Notes: a model not told the origin generated them from the letters alone. Positions 33,701-41,719 are shown, numbered from the stretch's first letter. The stretch is DNA of 64,000 nucleotides from Streptomyces sp. NBC_01197 (GCF_036010505.1 NZ_CP108569.1:1116001-1180000); one strand, 5' to 3'. Made by a program: numbers and translations.

Positions 33701-34246
33701 TTACTTGAACTCGCCTGTCTTCTTGTCCTTCCACAGTGGGGCACACTGCTGGTCCTTGGGAGTGCCCTGAGGGGCACCACAGAACTGAGCCTCCCAAGAG
33801 CCACCGTTCTTGTAATTCCGGTTCCCATGAGCACATGTATAGCCACCTCCAGCGGCCACAGGAGCCTGTGCAACCGGCTGATGAACTACCTGACCATTCT
33901 GGAAAGTGGGCTGGGCAACCGGAGTACTCGGAGTACCAGGGTTATAGGTGGAACGAACATAATCAGCGGCTCGGGAAACCAGCTCAATAAGCCCCTCGTT
34001 CTTCATGGCTGCAACAAGTGCCTTAGCATCCCGTGCAGTCTGCTCTGCACTAGCCCCATAAACAGTGGGGGTGAACCACTCCGCATCGTAGCCAGCAGCA
34101 GCCTTAAGGGTCATGCCAATCTTGAAGGGGTTAGGAGAAGAAGCAATCGGAGTGGTCACAGGCGGCTCCTGAGCGTTGTTAGCAGCTTCGTGGGACTCCC
34201 AAGGGGAGGTAGTTCCAAACGGGTCGAACGGGTCTTCAGCAGTCAT
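33701..34246 (-). CDS. Phage protein of unknown function with Cys/His tail, 181 aa
   Basis: ATG 34246 follows GGAGG. Layout: low-complexity Pro/Ser front, a globular part (KIGMTLKAAAGYDAEWFTP to LVSRAADYVRSTY), a Pro/Gln linker, and a zinc-binding-like end with CAHGNR...FCGAP...QQCAPLW. The build recalls phage single-strand DNA or RNA-binding accessory proteins, but I cannot assign it. Transcribed from its own promoter at 34266. Confidence 0.65.
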   Translation of the reverse strand: MTAEDPFDPFGTTSPWESHEAANNAQEPPVTTPIASSPNPFKIGMTLKAAAGYDAEWFTPTVYGASAEQTARDAKALVAAMKNEGLIELVSRAADYVRSTYNPGTPSTPVAQPTFQNGQVVHQPVAQAPVAAGGGYTCAHGNRNYKNGGSWEAQFCGAPQGTPKDQQCAPLWKDKKTGEFK

Positions 34247-34265
34247 GTGCTTACCTCCTGGTTTA

Positions 34266-34295
34266 AGTATGCAGGCTTTCTGGCCTCTTCGCAAC
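34266..34295 (-). promoter_or_regulatory. Early promoter with repressor-site candidate
   Basis: Minus strand: TTGCGA (34294-34289), 17 bp, CATACT (34271-34266). The element GTTGCGAAGAGGCC (34295-34282) covers the -35. A SD-bearing leader to ATG 34246 follows. Confidence 0.7.
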
Positions 34296-34306
34296 TTTTA
34301 AAGCAA

Positions 34307-34320
34307 GTGAACTGGCTCAC
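34307..34320. promoter_or_regulatory. GTGA-N6-TCAC palindrome upstream of the promoter
   Basis: GTGAACTGGCTCAC, centre about 20 bp upstream of the -35. Same symmetric form as those at 40460 and 44797; resembles a CRP-family site. Confidence 0.4.
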
Positions 34321-34321
34321 A

Positions 34322-36346
34322 TCAAATAGGGCAGGCTCCCGAAGCGCAGATCTCATCGAAGCCAGTGTCTGTGACCTCAATGCCTACCTCAGCAGCTCGG
34401 AGACGGTACTCAGCCTCAGAGATGCGCTCATACGGACTTTGCGGCATAGACATCTCAGGGAAGACCGTAGTCCCCTTGAGAACAGGCAGGAACTCAGTGA
34501 GGAGCCGCGAGAGTTCATCAACGGAGTACTGCCCAGGGTCAACATTCACTGTGTAGCTCACTGCCTGGTCCGCCCAAGCATCCTGATACAGAGCCTGCAC
34601 AGAGAGCATGTCTCGAATCGTCAGGTCCCCAGCACTCTGGAAGTACTCAGGGAACTCCATCTGATCCAACAGGCTGTCCTTGGTGGGTATCTCTACCACC
34701 ATCGTGTTAGCGGCGTACTGACAGGGCTCTACTTGGTAACCCTGTCGTCGGTACTCCTCTACCTGAGCAATCTCAGAAGGCTCTACAGCAGAGAACCGGA
34801 TGCGCCGAATGAAGTAGGCGGCAAATGGAGCGTGTACAGCCTCGCCAGAAACACCAGCGAGCTTAGAGGTAGTCCCAGTAGGAGCAATCACACGCTTCTT
34901 GATCGGGACAGGGATACGAAGCTGGTTGCAGTACTCACTAGCTGCCTTGTCAACAGCAGCGGCCATGTCTTCCAGCTCTTCAATCAAGCGGTGATCCTCC
35001 CATGCCTGAGAGTAGAGAAGACCTTGCTTAGCCAGGTAGTCAGCGAAGCCAAGGTGCCCAACACCGATACGACGGTAACGGGCAATAGCCTCAGCGGACT
35101 TGGGGTCAGCCACCTCAGCGAAAGTGGCTCGAATCAGATACCGAGTGATGAGCCTGTGTGCCTTGCCAAGCCCAATGGCGTCAACCCCACCAATGTGGTC
35201 AACGAAAGCCCCCAGGTTCACAGAGCCAAGATTGCAGGGCTCCCAGGGAGTGAGAGTGGCCTCTCCACAGGGGTTGGTGGTGTAGGTACCGTCCACCTCT
35301 CCATCAGCCGTCAGAGCTGAGTTCCAGACACCAGGCTCTCCGTTGTGGAGCATCCCCTCAGCAATGGCCTGGAGGACTTCATACGCATAGCCCCCATGAT
35401 ACTTGTCTCGCATCTCAAAGAATCGAGCATCCACCTCAACAGAGATGTTGGTTGTCCAATGCCCGCCGTTCTTCTTGATGTTGATGAACTCGAAAATAAG
35501 CGGGTCATCCCAAAGCATGATGGACATGCGAGCAGAGCGACGGACACCACCAGAGACAATGCACTGAGCAATGGAGTGATCAATCTCCATAGCCTCAAGA
35601 CCAGTTAGAGGCTCAGGTCCACCACAGTTTCTGACAATACCCGCAAAGATCTCCCCTACCTCGTACATCATCTGTGCAAAAGGAGCCGGGCCTGAAGCAG
35701 TACCGCCAAAGCTCTTGAGTACAGCTCCCTTAGGCCGGACACGGCTCACGTCATAGACACGCTCCTGGTGACGTGTCTTGGGGTCGTGGGCAGTCTGAAT
35801 CAGATCACCAAGGGCTGCGGCCCAACCTTCACGGGAATCGAAAACGTCATAACTTCCGTACCACTCATGACTGTACTCATGGGAGATGAGACCAGCCTCA
35901 ACCATGTCTGTGTAGTCCTGGTGCTCAGGGTCACAGACGATGTGGACCTGAACCGGGACCTGGACTGGAGGGAAGTCCTCAAAGTACCGAGCCGAGTAGT
36001 TGGCTCCTACTCCCCCGCCCTCTGCCAGTCGGAGAAGGGTGAAGGTGAAGTGCTCCTCCGGCTTCGCTGAATCCCAGCCAGCAGCCCAGCAGTTGTTGAG
36101 AGCGAAGTCATTGACGCCAGAGGACTTCAGATGCCGTCCAGCAGGCAAAACCTTGAAGCTCTCAATCATCTCAATCAGGGCCTCACGCTCCCCCTCTTCA
36201 ATGTAGCGAGAGGGCACAAGCTTGAGATTCCCGTCAACAACTCGCCGGACTGTATCCGACCAACTCTCCTGAGAGCCATCAGGCTTAGTACGGCTGTACG
36301 TCCGATAGAAAACGGTCTTAGCAGTCTCGGTGGCAAAGCCTGTCAT
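34322..36346 (-). CDS. nrdJ: Class II (B12-dependent) ribonucleotide reductase
   Basis: 674 residues, the size of monomeric Lactobacillus-type reductases. Visible: AGRHLKSSG, NNCWAAGW with an active-site Cys, the radical loop NPCGEATL (Cys and Glu), PTGTTSKLAG phosphate loop, and the redox-active C-terminal CASGACPI. Makes deoxyribonucleotides with adenosylcobalamin, needing no oxygen or small subunit. Feeds the phage polymerase. Confidence 0.94.
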   Translation of the reverse strand: MTGFATETAKTVFYRTYSRTKPDGSQESWSDTVRRVVDGNLKLVPSRYIEEGEREALIEMIESFKVLPAGRHLKSSGVNDFALNNCWAAGWDSAKPEEHFTFTLLRLAEGGGVGANYSARYFEDFPPVQVPVQVHIVCDPEHQDYTDMVEAGLISHEYSHEWYGSYDVFDSREGWAAALGDLIQTAHDPKTRHQERVYDVSRVRPKGAVLKSFGGTASGPAPFAQMMYEVGEIFAGIVRNCGGPEPLTGLEAMEIDHSIAQCIVSGGVRRSARMSIMLWDDPLIFEFINIKKNGGHWTTNISVEVDARFFEMRDKYHGGYAYEVLQAIAEGMLHNGEPGVWNSALTADGEVDGTYTTNPCGEATLTPWEPCNLGSVNLGAFVDHIGGVDAIGLGKAHRLITRYLIRATFAEVADPKSAEAIARYRRIGVGHLGFADYLAKQGLLYSQAWEDHRLIEELEDMAAAVDKAASEYCNQLRIPVPIKKRVIAPTGTTSKLAGVSGEAVHAPFAAYFIRRIRFSAVEPSEIAQVEEYRRQGYQVEPCQYAANTMVVEIPTKDSLLDQMEFPEYFQSAGDLTIRDMLSVQALYQDAWADQAVSYTVNVDPGQYSVDELSRLLTEFLPVLKGTTVFPEMSMPQSPYERISEAEYRLRAAEVGIEVTDTGFDEICASGACPI

Positions 36347-36543
36347 GCATTCTCCTTCTTAGAGCTGCGGGCATAGCTGAGCATTGAGATAAACGTATCC
36401 AGGTCCTCAGCGCTAAAGTTGTGCTCAAAGTCCATGAAATCAGGGGTACCAAATCGGAGATAAGTGAGATCAGACTCACCACCAAACACGACACTGGCTT
36501 TGTAGTCACTGCCAAACAGCAACATTGAGAGCTGAATCTCCAT
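36343..36543 (-). CDS. Small phage protein of unknown function, 66 aa
   Basis: Acidic, DLTYLRFGTPDFMDFEHNF in the middle, Lys tail. Coupled to both neighbours (TAATG and ATGA overlaps). No family recognised. Confidence 0.62.
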   Translation of the reverse strand: MEIQLSMLLFGSDYKASVVFGGESDLTYLRFGTPDFMDFEHNFSAEDLDTFISMLSYARSSKKENA

Positions 36544-37100
36544 TAACGACCAGTCCTTGCATTCCGATTCATAATCTTGGCCAGGGTGTCTACAGCTCGG
36601 TAAGCAGCCCGTTCCTCCGACTGGTCCTTAGCAGGGATGCCATAGATGAAGACCCGCTGAAGCGCCTCCTGATGACGCTCATTCAGCTTAGGAATGGCCT
36701 TAGAGGCGTCAGCCCTGGCAGTCAGAATGTTATCCGAGATACGGCAGCGGGTTAGGTCATCCTTCTTGCCCATGAGCTGACCGATTTCATCATCGGTATA
36801 GGTGAAAGACCTCAGAGCTACACGAACCTCTTCAGGGGTGTAGTAGTACTGGTCGTCCATGAGGTCAAAGTGGTTTCGCTCCTTAGCTGCATAGCGCTTA
36901 CCAGCGTTCCAGCAGACCTTACGGAGAAGATCCTCATCGTCTGTGTACCGAGACAGAATGTGCTTCTCAGTCATCAGGTGAGTGAGGATTTCCTGCTTCA
37001 CATCGTCTGCCTCAACCACAGACCACTTATCAGCAATCTCACGAGCTACCTTACCGGCAATCTCGATGAGTGGAACCCAGTCAATTTCAGTATCGCTCAT
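36543..37100 (-). CDS. Sigma-70-like phage protein
   Basis: 185 residues. Helical front (IAGKVAREIADKW..EADDVKQEILTHL) resembles sigma region 2.1-2.2, followed by YAAKERNH; the end (IPKLNERHQEALQRVFIYG..AAYRAVDTLAKIM) resembles region 4 with a helix-turn-helix. Could be a phage sigma factor for late genes or an anti-/co-sigma mimic. Weak similarity judged by eye only. Confidence 0.6.
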   Translation of the reverse strand: MSDTEIDWVPLIEIAGKVAREIADKWSVVEADDVKQEILTHLMTEKHILSRYTDDEDLLRKVCWNAGKRYAAKERNHFDLMDDQYYYTPEEVRVALRSFTYTDDEIGQLMGKKDDLTRCRISDNILTARADASKAIPKLNERHQEALQRVFIYGIPAKDQSEERAAYRAVDTLAKIMNRNARTGR

Positions 37101-37294
37101 GCACTCTCCAGGCTTTCCAGGTCTTCGTCTCCGAGGTAGAAGAGACCATCAATAGTCCAACGTCCACGCTCGTGTGTTCCACAGTGGGAGCAGTCATTGG
37201 AGATCAGCTCAAACAACAGCTCCCCTTCTGTTACTAGGCACACCTTGTCTCCTTCACGGAAACGCTTGTCTGGGGTCTTGCGTCGCTTAGCCAC
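37097..37294 (-). CDS. Small phage protein with Cys-x2-Cys, 65 aa
   Basis: GTG 37294 has GGAGG 6 bp upstream. Front is basic (AKRRKTPDKRFREGDKV), middle SNDCSHCGTHERG looks like half of a zinc knuckle. Beta-rich. Overlaps both neighbours. Confidence 0.6.
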   Translation of the reverse strand: MAKRRKTPDKRFREGDKVCLVTEGELLFELISNDCSHCGTHERGRWTIDGLFYLGDEDLESLESA

Positions 37295-37475
37295 CCATGT
37301 CCTCCTTGATAGCCGCAATGACCTGGTCATCAAATTCACTGTCAGCAATGTGTCCAGCAACATCCCGAATAAAGGCGACGAGCTGTTCGTACTTCATATT
37401 GGAAGCCATAGTTTCAGCAAGTGACTCCAGGTCCATAGGGACCTCAAGGTAAATAGGCTCAAAGATTCTAGGCAC
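37287..37475 (-). CDS. Small phage protein of unknown function, 62 aa
   Basis: GTG 37475 overlaps the phosphoesterase stop, GGGGAG upstream. Helical and acidic (LESLAETMASNMKYEQLVA). No family recognised. Confidence 0.58.
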   Translation of the reverse strand: MPRIFEPIYLEVPMDLESLAETMASNMKYEQLVAFIRDVAGHIADSEFDDQVIAAIKEDMGG

Positions 37476-38235
37476 TGTACTTCTCCCCATTCACTGTAAA
37501 CTCATGGCCATTCAGCATCACCAGCTCAGGGTAGGACTTCTTACCATCCACCCGAACAATCCCAAAAGCCTGCTGCCAGTTAGCAGCTCCGTACTTCAAG
37601 TAGGCAGCCTGGTTCATCTCCATAAGGTTCCCGATCTCAAGACCAGTGATGGTCTCAACCTTGCCCTTATAGCCCCGAGACTCAGAGATCAGACCAGCCT
37701 TATGTGTGTGGCCACAGACCACTGACTTACCAATCTTTCGAGCCGCACCAATAGCTGTCCCGCCCGCATAGCGGCTCAGGCTGAAGCCCAGGTGCCCATG
37801 AGTAGCTGTCCAGCCAGGGGCAAAGTCATAGAAGTCCTCATGGAAGTCAATGCCCCACTCATCCAGCCGTAGGAGCTTGTCCTCCGTGAAGGGGTTCCCG
37901 TGTTCGTCGTCCAGGAGGGCCGGAGCCTTCTTAGCGAAGTACTGAGCGGGCCTCAGACCATGGTTGCTCTTGATAAGCGAAGAGGGGCCGCTGTATACGG
38001 CCCTGAGAGCCGCACAGTAGTAACGGCGGGTGTACTCAGCATCCTTGAGTGCACCGCCTTCAAACTCGGCCTTGGTGCCCTCAGTCCAGCGAGAAGGCTG
38101 AGGGTAGTCAGTGACATCCCCAATGTTCACTACCTCATCCGGCTGCTGATCCTTAATGTAATTCAGGACCGCCTTCCAGGACTTCCTATCGTGGAATGGC
38201 ATTTGTAGGTCACTGACAAAGCAATAGGTCTTCAA
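37468..38235 (-). CDS. Calcineurin-like metallophosphoesterase
   Basis: 255 residues with a metallophosphatase motif series in variant form: SDLQMPFHD, NIGDVTD, SNHGLRP, THGHLG and CGHTHKAG. The first motif has DxQ in place of the usual DxH. Likely a phosphatase or nuclease; phages carry such genes near replication modules, but the substrate is unknown. TTG start overlaps the stop before it. Confidence 0.8.
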   Translation of the reverse strand: MKTYCFVSDLQMPFHDRKSWKAVLNYIKDQQPDEVVNIGDVTDYPQPSRWTEGTKAEFEGGALKDAEYTRRYYCAALRAVYSGPSSLIKSNHGLRPAQYFAKKAPALLDDEHGNPFTEDKLLRLDEWGIDFHEDFYDFAPGWTATHGHLGFSLSRYAGGTAIGAARKIGKSVVCGHTHKAGLISESRGYKGKVETITGLEIGNLMEMNQAAYLKYGAANWQQAFGIVRVDGKKSYPELVMLNGHEFTVNGEKYSA

Positions 38236-38660
38236 GAGTTCTCCAGTCGCTCGATCTCGAACTCAATATTCTGAATGGCCTTACGGAGATCAGTGACAGC
38301 ATCCTCAGTCTTCAGGCCAGCACGCCAGAGGTACTTGATTGCTGAGCCAACAAAAAAGGGGTAGTGCCCCACAATGTCCTTGCACTCAATCCCAGAGGGG
38401 TGAGACGTGTAGTGGCTGGGATGATTTACCACATCCGGCCTCTTTGCAACTTCTGTCTCAACAGAAAGAGGCGGTGCTGACAGAACCTCATACTCCGACT
38501 CAAGAGTCAGGAAGAAAATATCGGTCCACCAATACTCTCCACCATCAAGGATAAGCTTCACTCCGAAGTCATCGAGCTCCGAGATTACGCCACGCTGACC
38601 CATCACAGTTGACTCATCACTAGTAACCACTACACGGTCACCCACTGAGAACTCGCTCAT
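38232..38660 (-). CDS. DUF3310 protein with an N-terminal SH3-like domain
   Basis: 142 residues: residues 1-60 form a beta-rich SH3/KOW-like unit (FSVGDRVVVTSDESTVMGQ), 75-140 the DUF3310 signature VVNHPSHY...GIECKDIV then KYLWRAGLK and LRKAIQNIEFEIE. DUF3310 is common in phages near nucleotide metabolism; function unproven. A copy of the repressor-site candidate falls in the linker. Confidence 0.83.
   Translation of the reverse strand: MSEFSVGDRVVVTSDESTVMGQRGVISELDDFGVKLILDGGEYWWTDIFFLTLESEYEVLSAPPLSVETEVAKRPDVVNHPSHYTSHPSGIECKDIVGHYPFFVGSAIKYLWRAGLKTEDAVTDLRKAIQNIEFEIERLENS
38437..38450 (-). promoter_or_regulatory. Repressor-site candidate inside the DUF3310 gene
   Basis: GTTGCAAAGAGGCC, exact match to the 14-base consensus, at the codon boundary between the two domains. 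No -10 at 17 bp. Confidence 0.45.
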
Positions 38661-39355
38661 CAGCTATCCAATCCAAGCAGTTGGCGAATAAATCCAGGGC
38701 CATATGAACGACGAAGAGAGTCAGGGTCTTCTCCGTCAGGGAGATCTATAGGGACTCCATTAGGAAGACGCTCAGCCAGCTTCTCTGTCATCTTCCTGCC
38801 AGCCTCATCCCCATCCCCCAGGATGAACACCTTCTCGTAGCCCGCAAAGGAATTGTCGAAGTGGTCCTTCCAGGCGCTCACACCCTGGACAGCAGCTGTG
38901 GGAACTCCGTCCAGCTCAACCGCCCAGGCACTGAACTCACCCTCAGCGATGGCGACATAGGCACTAGGCTGGATCAGGGCACTTGTGTTGTACAGCCTCG
39001 GTTTGTCACCAGGAAGAGACTGGTACTTGCTGTGCTGCTCATGCTGTTCCTTCTCTCCCTTGAGAAAGAAGTAACTGCCATCTATGTCCTTTACGCACTC
39101 ATCCCGCACACAGCGGAATCGAATAGTAGCTGTGAACTTCGAGCCAGCCGGGCGGAGATACGGGATTACAAGATGGTCTCGGTACCTCTCATGGCCCGTT
39201 CTCGCCGAACCTACGAATCCGGGGAGGTGAGTGCTTACGCCCTCTTCCAGTCCTCGGGCCTGAAGGTACAGATCCGCTGGGCTCCCCTTGAACTGCTCCC
39301 AGTACGTCTTCGCTGCTTCCACTGAACCGGGCATTTGCCCATTCGACTGCTTCAC
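38660..39355 (-). CDS. TOPRIM part of a split DNA primase
   Basis: 231 residues. N-terminal segment VEAAKTYWEQF..GLEEGVSTHLPGF and the TOPRIM core AIAEGEFSAWAVE (Glu) and FILGDGDEAGRKM (DxD), as in DnaG-type primases. GTG 39355 has GGAAGGA upstream. Overlaps the zinc-finger part by 167 bp in another frame. Makes RNA primers for the phage polymerase. Confidence 0.85.
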   Translation of the reverse strand: MKQSNGQMPGSVEAAKTYWEQFKGSPADLYLQARGLEEGVSTHLPGFVGSARTGHERYRDHLVIPYLRPAGSKFTATIRFRCVRDECVKDIDGSYFFLKGEKEQHEQHSKYQSLPGDKPRLYNTSALIQPSAYVAIAEGEFSAWAVELDGVPTAAVQGVSAWKDHFDNSFAGYEKVFILGDGDEAGRKMTEKLAERLPNGVPIDLPDGEDPDSLRRSYGPGFIRQLLGLDS

Positions 39356-39575
39356 GGAATGTAAGTCCTTCCTCCCTCATGATGACTGAGTACGAGTCCT
39401 CTGAGACATCACATGCATGGCATTTCCAGCGATTGACACTGGTATTAACAGAGGCGCTAGGCCGCTCTTCAGCATGAAGGGGGCAGAGAATCTTGATCCA
39501 ATACTTGGATGGATAGATCTCCAGACCGTAGAAATGGTCCAGAACGTCTGCAATAGGGGGCTTCTCACTGCTCAA
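39189..39575 (-). CDS. Zinc-finger (CHC2) part of a split DNA primase
   Basis: 128 residues: CPLHAEERPSASVN and WKCHACDVSEDSYSVIM form the CHC2 zinc site, followed by GLTFREAVEWANARF. The last ~45 residues, in the overlap with the TOPRIM gene, are low-complexity and look like out-of-frame reading. TTG 39575 start, AAGGAG about 11 bp upstream. Confidence 0.8.
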   Translation of the reverse strand: MSSEKPPIADVLDHFYGLEIYPSKYWIKILCPLHAEERPSASVNTSVNRWKCHACDVSEDSYSVIMREEGLTFREAVEWANARFSGSSEDVLGAVQGEPSGSVPSGPRTGRGRKHSPPRIRRFGENGP

Positions 39576-39699
39576 CTCGGACCAGCTCCTTTACACCCTC
39601 CTCATTAACCTTGAAGACCTCAACCGGGAAGTTGTACTTGCGGTGAACCATGAGCCAGTCTCGACGGTCGCCCATAACCTCACGGGAATCGGAGTACAT
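39565..39699 (-). CDS. Small phage protein of unknown function, 44 aa
   Basis: ATG 39699 overlaps the endonuclease VII stop; VMGDRRDWLMVHRKYNFPVEV is basic and aromatic. It overlaps the primase front gene by 11 bp. No family recognised. Confidence 0.55.
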   Translation of the reverse strand: MYSDSREVMGDRRDWLMVHRKYNFPVEVFKVNEEGVKELVRVEQ

Positions 39700-40124
39700 C
39701 AGGAATCCTCTCGAAAGTCTTTGTGAAGCCGGGGCCCAAGAATTCGTATCGCTGGAGGATTCTCCAGGTAGTCAGCAGCAGCTCTCAGAACGGCGGGGTT
39801 GTCTCTAGCTGCCGTGAGAAGTCGCCCGTTACAAAGACGGCAACAACCACCACGGAGCAGGCCCGTCTTGTGGGAGTGGTCTAGATTCAGTCGGTAATTC
39901 CGTGACTGTCCGCAGATAGCACAGACGCCTCCCTGAGCCTCAATCAACTTCTCGTACTCGCCCTTGAGCAGTCCGTAGGTCTCTTCAACCCTGTTGGCGT
40001 GAGAAGCCTTAGAGCGAGACTTCTTGGAGCAAGAGCTACAGATGCGCCCTCGGGGGCCAGAGAAGAACTTAGCGGCCCTGTTCTTCAGGCACTTTGTGCA
40101 CTGCCGGGTTTTAGAGGCGACCAT
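39699..40124 (-). CDS. Endonuclease VII-type HNH nuclease
   Basis: 141 residues: N-terminal zinc knuckle CTKCLKNR...CSSC and the endonuclease VII domain with CAICGQSR, LNLDHSHKTG and RGGCCRLCNGRL. Resolves branched DNA such as Holliday junctions before packaging, or acts as an HNH nickase. Confidence 0.87.
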   Translation of the reverse strand: MVASKTRQCTKCLKNRAAKFFSGPRGRICSSCSKKSRSKASHANRVEETYGLLKGEYEKLIEAQGGVCAICGQSRNYRLNLDHSHKTGLLRGGCCRLCNGRLLTAARDNPAVLRAAADYLENPPAIRILGPRLHKDFREDS

Positions 40125-40401
40125 AGTGACCTCTAATCAACTTTTCACACTGCAAAAAACGCTTGTTCTGCATCATGGACTGGAGCTGACCGAGGAAGTC
40201 AAGGAGCTTCAACTTGGCCTTGCCTACCTTGCCCTGATCGAGAATCAGGGTCTTGTATCCCCCAGTCAAGAAGCGGACCAGCACCTCACCAAGCTTCTTG
40301 ACATTCAGCGTACGGGGGTTAGTTATTCGAAGGAGTACCACTGCTTCATTCCCCTGGATGTCCATCTGAAGCCCGAAGCCAACGTTCCCTTTGCTCTTCA
40401 T
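40111..40401 (-). CDS. Phage protein of unknown function, 96 aa, probably leaderless
   Basis: 96 residues, basic, mixed alpha/beta (VVLLRITNPRTLNVKKLGE). The -10 of its promoter ends 6 bp before ATG 40401, so transcription should start at or next to the A of ATG. Stop overlaps the next gene. Confidence 0.65.
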   Translation of the reverse strand: MKSKGNVGFGLQMDIQGNEAVVLLRITNPRTLNVKKLGEVLVRFLTGGYKTLILDQGKVGKAKLKLLDFLGQLQSMMQNKRFLQCEKLIRGHYGRL

Positions 40402-40407
40402 GGTCTA

Positions 40408-40437
40408 AGTATGCGCCTCTCGTGGCCTCTTGGCAAC
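40408..40437 (-). promoter_or_regulatory. Early promoter with repressor-site candidate, leaderless transcript
   Basis: Minus strand: TTGCCA (40436-40431), 17 bp, CATACT (40413-40408); element GTTGCCAAGAGGCC at 40437-40424. Confidence 0.7.
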
Positions 40438-40459
40438 TTATTTGTGAAGGAGATGTGTA

Positions 40460-40473
40460 GTGATCCAGGTCAC
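40460..40473. promoter_or_regulatory. GTGATCCAGGTCAC palindrome
   Basis: Perfect GTGA-N6-TCAC and also a match to GTG-N6-GNCAC, the Streptomyces Crp consensus as I recall it. Centre about 30 bp upstream of the -35. Confidence 0.45.
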
Positions 40474-40796
40474 TCGGTGGACAGTTCATCTTCAAAGACC
40501 AGGTAGGAGTCCCCATCCTGCTCCACGACCCACTTGGAGAGCCCACCCCACTTGAACGGGCCAGACTTCACAACCGCTTCAAAGCCACTCCACAACACAA
40601 CCCGGTTCAAGGTGAACCGGGGAAGCTCCTCAACCTCCGCCATGTCCCACTCAACAGTCTGTCCTGAGCACCCACCAGTAGTGAGCTTGACCAGCACCTT
40701 CTCTCGGGACTCAGAGCCCTCGTAGGGCCCATACACAACGTCCCCCTGGACAGGGAAGTTGATGCTCTCCAGCTTCGAGCCAACCTTGATGGTCAT
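40470..40796 (-). CDS. Phage protein of unknown function, 108 aa
   Basis: Beta-rich with tandem SH3/Tudor-like character (VQGDVVYGPYEGSES.., LNRVVLWSGFEAVVKSG). No family recognised. ATG 40796 lies 10 bp after the DnaB-like stop. Confidence 0.68.
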   Translation of the reverse strand: MTIKVGSKLESINFPVQGDVVYGPYEGSESREKVLVKLTTGGCSGQTVEWDMAEVEELPRFTLNRVVLWSGFEAVVKSGPFKWGGLSKWVVEQDGDSYLVFEDELSTE

Positions 40797-40805
40797 ACAG
40801 ACTCC

Positions 40806-41639
40806 TTAGAAATTGGTGCCACTGATGTCCACTACGTCAGTCAGCCGGAGTGACTGACTGTCCAGCTCTAGAGCGGCAAAGGTGCCCCCAGAGGCATCCA
40901 CAACGCCTTCACGGTTCTTGACAGGGCTCACATTCAGAATCTGGTTGCCCCCCATCTCGTCATCCTGCTCACGATGGATGGTGAGGATGAGGCTTGGGAC
41001 GCGCCCAATCTTGCCCTTCACACCAGACAGCGGGATCGGCTTAAGACCATCTGAGTACTCACCAACCACATGGTGAAGTGCCATTACATGGGACTGAGTC
41101 TCCCGAGCCATGTCGTTCAGGTACTCACACATGCCCTCAAGGCCAAAGGTAAATGACTCGGCGTCAGGGCTTCCGCCAATATCAACGTTGGTGATGTTAT
41201 CCACGACGCAGAGATGCGGGTAGCACCCGAAGACCTCAAAGTACGTCGCGAGGTCTCGCTCCATATCAGCTGGACTTGGAGTCGCATCGTAGTTAAAGCG
41301 AATCCACCAGCGCTCACCAAGGACCCTCTCATACTCCCCAAAGTCATCAGAGAGGAGCTTCGCCTTGATGGACTTAACGCTGTCCCCAGTGATGATGGCT
41401 GTGGCCCTGGAGAGCTGTGTAGCAGCATTTGAGTCCGCAGACCAGTAGATGCTAGGCATACTCCCGAACAGAGCCAAATTCAGGGCGAAGAGAGACTTTC
41501 CTGTGCCAGGGCCAGCAGAGCACAGAGAGAACTCTCCGCGCCGGAACTCAACGTCCAGCTTTTGAAGTGCCTTGGATGGATTAGGGATTGGTTCACCAGC
41601 AGCACCCTTGATGCGTACTGATTGAGCCAAGCTATACAT
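40806..41639 (-). CDS. DnaB-like/RecA-fold ATPase, probable replicative helicase
   Basis: 277 residues: FRRGEFSLCSAGPGTGKSLFA holds Walker A, LCVVDNITNVD Walker B, ALHHVVGEY and ILTIHRE follow the DnaB C-terminal order. The N-terminal DnaB domain is missing, as in many actinophage helicases. Acts with the primase and polymerase. Confidence 0.87.
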   Translation of the reverse strand: MYSLAQSVRIKGAAGEPIPNPSKALQKLDVEFRRGEFSLCSAGPGTGKSLFALNLALFGSMPSIYWSADSNAATQLSRATAIITGDSVKSIKAKLLSDDFGEYERVLGERWWIRFNYDATPSPADMERDLATYFEVFGCYPHLCVVDNITNVDIGGSPDAESFTFGLEGMCEYLNDMARETQSHVMALHHVVGEYSDGLKPIPLSGVKGKIGRVPSLILTIHREQDDEMGGNQILNVSPVKNREGVVDASGGTFAALELDSQSLRLTDVVDISGTNF

Positions 41640-41656
41640 TTCACTCCTTCAGTGAA

Positions 41657-41685
41657 GGGGCCTGGCTTAAACCAAACCAGGCCCC
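41657..41685 (-). terminator. GC hairpin between a stoperator-like element and the helicase gene
   Basis: GGGGCCTGG / CCAGGCCCC arms with 11-nt loop, 18 bp before the ATG of the helicase gene. Similar in sequence to the hairpin at 33645. Confidence 0.55.
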
Positions 41686-41687
41686 AT

Positions 41688-41701
41688 GGCCTCTTGTCAA
41701 C
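41688..41701 (-). promoter_or_regulatory. Repressor-site candidate, GTTGACAAGAGGCC
   Basis: Exact consensus with a perfect TTGACA, but no -10 at 17 bp; the hairpin at 41657 follows directly. Confidence 0.55.
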
Positions 41702-41719
41702 TCCTTGAGCAAATAAAAA

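Noticed and set aside
33827..35320. 497-codon plus-strand frame over the reductase
   Set aside because: Antisense to an intact class II reductase; Ser/Leu-rich shadow translation.
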